From: Streptomyces lanatus
GTDB taxonomy: Bacteria; Actinomycetota; Actinomycetes; Streptomycetales; Streptomycetaceae
DNA: 64,000 nt
Direction: 5' to 3'
NCBI RefSeq assembly: GCF_014655715.1
Contig: NZ_BNBM01000021.1
Location: 62,001-126,000 of the forward strand
Shown: positions 59,343 to 64,000 of the stretch, piece by piece
How the letters are laid out: every line of letters begins with the position of its first letter
Position numbering within the stretch: the first letter of the stretch is position 1
Program-made: the position numbers and the translations under genes
The notes under the pieces: model-generated
Seen by the model: the letters and a program-made list of their open reading frames with translations, nothing else
Database searches by the model: none
What the model was told of the DNA's origin: nothing

Positions 59343-59590
59343 TCGTCCTCCTTGACGCTTGGGCTGAGCTCAAGATGTGGACGGATTCTAGGTACCGGAA
59401 CCTGATCAAAACAGATGGCGGTAAGCGGAATTGGCCTTCACATGCCGTTCAGCAAATGATCGACATCCCGCCATCCAACCCGAAAGTGCTAATGCCCCAA
59501 AACCATTGACGCGAGCATAGACCCTTGATCAAATTATCGGGAGAATGATCGTGAATTCCTTCACGAATTCTCGGGGGTGACGGCGGAAAT

Positions 59591-59623
59591 GCGAAAGGGC
59601 CCTGCTGAGCAGGGCCCTTTCGC
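59591..59623 (-). terminator. 15-bp hairpin between the anti-sigma-like gene and hppA
   Basis: GCGAAAGGGCCCTGC (59591-59605) and its exact complement (59609-59623) around TGA. It begins 26 bp beyond the stop of the ATPase gene. Region 59343-59580 is AT-richer and has no gene. Confidence 0.75.
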
Positions 59624-59648
59624 GATGAGCTGTGTCGTGGCGGGTCGT

Positions 59649-60086
59649 TCAGGGAAGCACCGCGGCCGGCGGTGTGGTCGGCCAAGTCATACGGATCAGC
59701 CCACCATGCTCCCCTGCGGAGACCTCCACGTCGTCGACGAGGCCGCTGATGACCGCGAGGCCCATCTCGTCCTCCTCGGCATCCACCTCGCCGTCGTCAC
59801 CCGGGGCGCCGGGTGCGCGCTCGCCGGGAGCGGCACGTGGCGCCTCGTCGCCGACCTCGATGGAGAACTGCTTCTCCTCCTCGATCAGCGACACCTTCAC
59901 CGGCGCCGTGATGCCGACGCTCTGATGCAGTCCGACGGCCCGGGTGCAGGCCTCGCCGACAGCGAGCCTGACCTCGTCCAGGACGGCCTCGTCCACTCCG
60001 GCCCTGCGTGCCACCGCTGCCGCCACCAGTCGGGCGGTCCTGACGTGTTCGGGCAGCGCGCTGAAGCGGAGTTCAACGGTGGCCAT
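59649..60086 (-). CDS. Anti-sigma-factor-like HATPase (partner of BldG)
   Basis: A 145-residue RsbW/SpoIIAB-like ATP-binding protein: VELRFSALPEHVRTARLVAAAVARRAGV then DEVRLAVGEACTRAVGLHQ. In the N-box the Mg-ligand Asn (EACxNA in RsbW) is Arg here, so kinase activity is doubtful. A ~25-residue acidic Gly/Pro insert precedes EDEMGLAVISGLVDDVEV. It lies 124 bp downstream of bldG, and as I remember the S. coelicolor counterpart (SCO3548) is the BldG-linked anti-sigma factor. Confidence 0.9.
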   Translation of the reverse strand: MATVELRFSALPEHVRTARLVAAAVARRAGVDEAVLDEVRLAVGEACTRAVGLHQSVGITAPVKVSLIEEEKQFSIEVGDEAPRAAPGERAPGAPGDDGEVDAEEDEMGLAVISGLVDDVEVSAGEHGGLIRMTWPTTPPAAVLP

Positions 60087-60210
60087 GCATCCCCCTCGGA
60101 ACTACGGGCGTGCCATGCCGGGGCGCCGGGCCGCCGAAAGCCCGGTCCCCCGCCTCTCTTTCAACTTCCGCCGCCCCGGGCCCGCCCAACGGCGGACCCG
60201 GGTCCGGTGA

Positions 60211-60552
60211 TCAGTCGGTCGCCGCTACCGCTTCCTCGACCGAGGTGTGGATCGGGAACACCTTGGTGAGGCCGGTGATGCGGAAGATCTTGAGAATGCG
60301 CTCCTGGTTGCACACCAGGCGCAGAGAGCCCTCATGGGCACGCACCCGCTTCAAGCCGCCGACCAGTACGCCGAGCCCGGTGGAGTCGAGGAAGTCCACG
60401 CCCTCCATGTCGACGACGAGGTGGAAACTCCCGTCGTTCACCAGCTCGACCAACTGTTCGCGCAACTTGGGCGCGGTATATACGTCGATTTCGCCACCGA
60501 CCTCGACGACCGTACGATCGCCGACGGTACGGGTCGACAGGGACAGGTCCAC
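60211..60552 (-). CDS. bldG: Anti-sigma factor antagonist BldG
   Basis: A 113-residue STAS protein, the same length as BldG of S. coelicolor. It reads [34 protein letters not shown] and [14 protein letters not shown]; the phosphorylatable Ser is residue 57. BldG controls the switch to aerial growth, antibiotic production and stress sigma factors by partner switching with anti-sigma ATPases. Cotranscribed, at least in part, with the ATPase gene downstream. Confidence 0.97.
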
Positions 60553-60634
60553 GGATCCTCCAGCACCTTGCTATCGAGCGGTCGTCCCTCGGGACACCTC
60601 GGCTTGCAACCCCAAGGACGGTTCGCCAGCCGCG

Positions 60635-63259
60635 ATGGCATTCAATCACTTACCGGCAGGCGTGCACGACGCCTTGGTCCCATTGTCCGTCACGCCAGTG
60701 ACACACTCGGTGCCGATGGCCAAGAATCACCGATCCGATCGATCCCCGACGGGCCCCGTCTCCCGGGTGGACCCGGGCGCGGTGCTGGGCCGACTCGCCT
60801 CGGGGCCGAGCCGGGCTTCGCGCATCACTCATACGGAGCATGTGCCCCCGCGGGAGGGCCGCCATGCCGTCTGGCCCGATCGGATCCGCGCGGAGGTCAT
60901 CGCCGCCGTACAGTCGGCCGGAATCGAACATCCCTGGGCCCACCAGGCACTAGCCGCCGAGCACGCCCTGGACGGCGACTCCGTGGTCGTCGCCACGGGC
61001 ACCGCGTCCGGCAAGTCCCTGGCCTACCTCGTACCGGTCCTCTCGACGCTTCTGGACGGCTCCGAGGCCCCGAACGGCCGTGGCGCCACCGCCCTCTATC
61101 TCGCCCCGACCAAGGCCCTTGCGGCGGACCAGTGCCGTTCTGTGAAGGAACTTTCACATCCGCTGGGCAATTCCGTCCGACCTGCCGTGTACGACGGCGA
61201 TACTCCGTTCGAGGAACGCGAGTGGATCCGCCAGTACGCCAACTACGTCCTCACCAACCCCGACATGCTGCATCGCGGCATACTCCCGTCCCACCCCCGC
61301 TGGTCCTCCTTCCTGAAGGCGCTGAAGTACGTCGTCATCGACGAGTGCCACACCTATCGCGGCGTCTTCGGCTCCCACGTCGCCCAGGTGCTCCGCCGCC
61401 TTCGCCGCCTGTGCGCCCGCTACGGCGCCTCTCCCGTCTTCCTGCTGGCCTCCGCGACCGCTGCCGAGCCCGCGGTGGCCGCCGGCCGCCTCACCGGCCT
61501 GCCCGTCGTGGAGGTCGCCGACGACGCCTCTCCGCGCGGCGAACTGGTCTTCGCCCTCTGGGAGCCCCCGCTCACCGAGTTGCAGGGCGAGAAGGGCGCC
61601 CCCGTCCGGCGTACCGCCACCGCGGAGACGGCGGACCTCCTGACCGACCTCGCCGTGCAGGGCGTGCGCTCGGTCGCGTTCGTACGCTCCCGGCGCGGCG
61701 CCGAGCTGATCTCGGTCATCGCCCAGGAACGCCTCGCCGAAGTGGATCGCTCCCTCGCCCGGCGTGTCGCGGCGTACCGCGGCGGCTACCTCCCCGAGGA
61801 ACGCCGCGCCCTGGAACAGGCCCTCCACTCCGGCGAACTCCTCGGCCTCTCCGCCACCACAGCCCTGGAACTCGGCATCGACGTCTCAGGACTCGACGCC
61901 GTACTGATCGCCGGCTACCCGGGCACCCGCGCCTCCCTGTGGCAGCAGGCGGGCCGGGCGGGCCGCTCCGGGCAGGGGGCGCTGGCGGTCCTGGTCGCCC
62001 GCGACGACCCGCTGGACACCTATCTCGTCCATCACCCTGAGGCCCTCTTCGACCGTCCGGTGGAGTCGACGGTCCTCGACCCCGACAACCCGTACGTCCT
62101 CGCGCCCCACCTGTGCGCCGCCGCCGCGGAGATCCCTCTGACGGACGACGACCTTGAGCTGTTCGGCCCCGAGACCGAGGCGCTGCTGCCGCAGTTGGAG
62201 GCCGCGAAGCTGCTGCGCCGCCGCACGAAGGCCTGGCACTGGACACGCCGGGAACGCGCCGCCGACCTCACCGACATCCGCGGCGAGGGCGGCCGCCCGG
62301 TCCAGGTCGTCGAGTCCGGGACGGGCCGGCTGCTCGGCACGGTCGACGCGGGCGCCGCGCACGGCACGGTGCACGAGGGCGCGGTCCATCTGCACCAGGG
62401 CCGTACGTATCTGGTGCGCTCCCTCGACCTGGAGGACTCGGTGGCCCTGGTCGAGGAGGCCGCCCCGCCGTATTCGACGGTCGCCCGGGACACGACGGCG
62501 ATCTCCGTCCTCGATACGGACATCGAGATCCCATGGGGCGACGGACGCCTCTGCTACGGCTCCGTCGAGGTCACCAACCAAGTGGTCTCCTTCCTGCGCC
62601 GCCGGCTGATCACCGGCGAAGTACTGGGCGAGACAAAACTCGACCTCCCTCCTCGTACGCTGCGCACCCGCGCGGTGTGGTGGACCGTCACCGAGGACCA
62701 ACTGGACGAGGCCCGGATCAACCCGGAGATCCTCGGCGGCGCCCTGCACGCCGCCGAACACGCCTCGATCGGCCTGCTCCCCCTCTTCGCCACCTGCGAC
62801 CGCTGGGACATCGGCGGCGTCTCGATCCCGCTCCACCCCGACACGCTCCTCCCCACGGTCTTCGTCTACGACGGCCACCCCGGCGGCGCGGGCTTCGCGG
62901 AACGCGCCTTCCACACGGCCCGCACCTGGCTCACGGCCACCCGCGAGGCCATCGCCTCCTGCGAGTGCGACGCCGGCTGCCCGTCCTGCATCCAGTCCCC
63001 CAAGTGCGGTAACGGCAACGATCCGTTGCACAAGAGGGGGGCTGTGCGGTTGCTCGGGGTGCTGTTGAAGGGGGCGCCGGAGGGGGAGCCCGGGCTTGAA
63101 CCGGGGGAAGGTGCGGTGCCGACGTCGGTCGGGGAAGGGCCGGTTCGGCGGGGGAATGTTCCGGGAGAGCATGTTCCGGGAGGGCAGGAGGGCTCGGAGG
63201 CTTCGTCGGCGGGGGCGGCCTCGCAGGGGCCCGTCAGCCCTGCGGGGTCGGGGGGTTGA
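60635..63259 (+). CDS. DEAD/DEAH-box helicase with DUF1998 domain
   Basis: An 874-residue superfamily 2 helicase. After a ~70-residue leader, the core has Walker A VATGTASGKSLAYLVPVL, YLAPTKALAADQ (Ia), VIDECHTYRGVFGSH (DECH box II), LLASATAAEP (SAT, III) and QQAGRAGRSGQGALAVLVAR (VI). The C-terminal DUF1998 region carries CECDAGCPSCIQSPKC, a four-Cys metal site. Homologues (YprA/MrfA type) take part in DNA repair. Start at ATG 60635 (MAFNHLPAG); the longer frame to 60110 overlaps bldG. Divergent from bldG by 82 bp. Confidence 0.93.
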   Translation: MAFNHLPAGVHDALVPLSVTPVTHSVPMAKNHRSDRSPTGPVSRVDPGAVLGRLASGPSRASRITHTEHVPPREGRHAVWPDRIRAEVIAAVQSAGIEHPWAHQALAAEHALDGDSVVVATGTASGKSLAYLVPVLSTLLDGSEAPNGRGATALYLAPTKALAADQCRSVKELSHPLGNSVRPAVYDGDTPFEEREWIRQYANYVLTNPDMLHRGILPSHPRWSSFLKALKYVVIDECHTYRGVFGSHVAQVLRRLRRLCARYGASPVFLLASATAAEPAVAAGRLTGLPVVEVADDASPRGELVFALWEPPLTELQGEKGAPVRRTATAETADLLTDLAVQGVRSVAFVRSRRGAELISVIAQERLAEVDRSLARRVAAYRGGYLPEERRALEQALHSGELLGLSATTALELGIDVSGLDAVLIAGYPGTRASLWQQAGRAGRSGQGALAVLVARDDPLDTYLVHHPEALFDRPVESTVLDPDNPYVLAPHLCAAAAEIPLTDDDLELFGPETEALLPQLEAAKLLRRRTKAWHWTRRERAADLTDIRGEGGRPVQVVESGTGRLLGTVDAGAAHGTVHEGAVHLHQGRTYLVRSLDLEDSVALVEEAAPPYSTVARDTTAISVLDTDIEIPWGDGRLCYGSVEVTNQVVSFLRRRLITGEVLGETKLDLPPRTLRTRAVWWTVTEDQLDEARINPEILGGALHAAEHASIGLLPLFATCDRWDIGGVSIPLHPDTLLPTVFVYDGHPGGAGFAERAFHTARTWLTATREAIASCECDAGCPSCIQSPKCGNGNDPLHKRGAVRLLGVLLKGAPEGEPGLEPGEGAVPTSVGEGPVRRGNVPGEHVPGGQEGSEASSAGAASQGPVSPAGSGG

Positions 63260-63326
63260 GAGCTCGAGGGCGGGGGCCTTCCTCGGAACCCAGACTCCAG
63301 ACCCGAGACCCCGCAGAGTCGGGTGG

Positions 63327-63872
63327 CTAAGGCCTCGCCGACAGAGGTTCTGTCGCAGACTCCGCAGGCCCCACAGATCCCGTCGGCCCCGCAGGCCCCG
63401 CCCGTGCCCTCACCTCCGCTTCGAACGGCCCCCCGCCCGACGCCGCCGTCACATCCGAGATCTCGCCCACCAGAATGCACCGCACGAGCCGCACACCCTG
63501 TGCCCGAGCAACCCGTTCCGCCCGGGCACAGGCCGCCGTAGACCCATCCGCCCAGTGGTCGGCAGCGGCCAGCGCCGCGAGATCGGCGCCGCCGGCCGCA
63601 CGGTGCCGAGTCGCGACGGCTTGGCCCAGGGCAAGTACGACGCCGAAGACGACGCAGAGCACGGCGATGACGCCAAGGCTCCACACGGTGGCGGAGCCGC
63701 GATCGGAACGCAGGTCGACGGCAAGCTGCCCAGGCTGCCCTGTGTGGCGTCCGTCGGCTGCGGCACCCTCGCCGCCGCGTGCGTCGGACGCGGCGGCACG
63801 GTGAACTCGGTGCCGCGGCGGCCGAGTTAGCCACGCAACGCACCTACGGCCCGTCGAGGAACCCCCGCTCAT
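63327..63872 (-). CDS. TadG/Rv3654c-like pilus-assembly-type protein
   Basis: A 181-residue protein whose core RGSATVWSLGVIAVLCVVFG and AVATRHRAAGGADLAALAAAD match actinobacterial TadE/G-like proteins (Rv3654c type) associated with Flp/Tad pilus loci. A single membrane helix follows GSATVW. The first ~60 residues are Arg/Gly-rich and may mean a later true start. ATG overlaps the stop of the upstream TadE-like gene (ATGA). Convergent with the helicase. Confidence 0.8.
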   Translation of the reverse strand: MSGGSSTGRRCVAWLTRPPRHRVHRAAASDARGGEGAAADGRHTGQPGQLAVDLRSDRGSATVWSLGVIAVLCVVFGVVLALGQAVATRHRAAGGADLAALAAADHWADGSTAACARAERVARAQGVRLVRCILVGEISDVTAASGGGPFEAEVRARAGPAGPTGSVGPAESATEPLSARP

Positions 63873-64000
63873 GTTCCCGCCCCCACCATCTCCTCCGCCG
63901 ACGCCACGGCTTCCTCCTGTACCTCGAAGGGGAGCGCGCCGAGCAACGGCGGTTTGGCAACGACGACCACGCGGACCTCGTTCCCCTCCCGGCCGACCGT
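63869..64000 (-). CDS. TadE-like pilus-assembly protein, C-terminal part
   Basis: The frame is open from the window edge for 43 codons, reading VGREGNEVRVVVVAKPPLLG then ALPFEVQEEAVASAEEMVGA and a TGA shared with the next start. The hydrophobic VRVVVVA followed by a helix is the usual end of TadE-like pseudopilins. Its N-terminal part lies outside the window. Confidence 0.7.
   Translation of the reverse strand, partial: TVGREGNEVRVVVVAKPPLLGALPFEVQEEAVASAEEMVGAGT

Noticed and set aside
1..64000. CRISPR array
   Set aside because: No series of regularly spaced direct repeats was found; the only tandem repeats are short and intragenic or isolated.

Overview
The window is high-GC actinobacterial DNA with very strong third-position GC bias, frequent GTG and occasional TTG starts, and gene content of a Streptomyces chromosome. 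Diagnostic genes include bldG, a TipA-type thiopeptide regulator, XRE-DUF5753/HATPase/DUF397 modules, the K+-insensitive H+-pyrophosphatase and a cysteine-free ribosomal-protein cluster. As I remember it, gene order follows the S. coelicolor chromosome in two blocks, roughly SCO3397-SCO3437 and then SCO3539-SCO3551. The long segment that separates those blocks in S. coelicolor is replaced here by about 8.5 kb of accessory and decayed DNA.

Positions 1-16,000 hold housekeeping genes: a 5'-truncated MprF-like lysyltransferase-domain protein; folate synthesis (folP, an NTF2-like protein, folB, folK, a DUF3180 membrane protein and the convergent folE); then ftsH, hpt, tilS, a DUF2342 metalloprotease and dacB on the minus strand; ppa and a ThrE-type exporter on plus; and a DedA protein with a Q/Y/G-rich tail. 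Positions 16,000-26,400 hold regulation and stress genes: YbjQ, TipA with its own thiostrepton-type promoter, a ClC channel paired with glutamate decarboxylase, a PadR-controlled DrrA/B-type ABC exporter, an aldehyde dehydrogenase, and an XRE/HATPase/DUF397 module whose two effector promoters share a 28-bp element.

Positions 26,400-28,800 are the zinc-starvation cluster (S18, a COG0523 pseudo-GTPase, L31B and L33 facing L28 and S14) around a Zur-box-like palindrome. Positions 28,800-35,600 hold two lipoproteins, DUF2786, LysE, a Clp-N/HTH protein with a predicted leaderless autoregulated promoter, a second family A DNA polymerase and a GT2 glycosyltransferase.

Positions 35,700-44,250 are the variable part: a parS-like site, remnants of an extradiol dioxygenase, an XRE regulator, a NACHT-type protein and an IS701-family transposase, an intact Tat-exported protein behind a LacI-type operator, and a MarR-controlled MBL/NTF2/NTF2 operon flanked by an intact and a broken copy of the same solute-binding protein. 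The region ends at tRNA-Thr(CGT).

Positions 44,300-64,000 return to core genes: a secreted alpha/beta hydrolase, holB, a membrane-fused thymidylate kinase, topA with a lysine-rich tail, a methyltransferase, a lipoprotein, hppA, an anti-sigma-like ATPase next to bldG, a DEAD/DEAH helicase and the end of a TadE/TadG-like pilus locus. I found no CRISPR array, no intact transposon and no large secondary-metabolite cluster.
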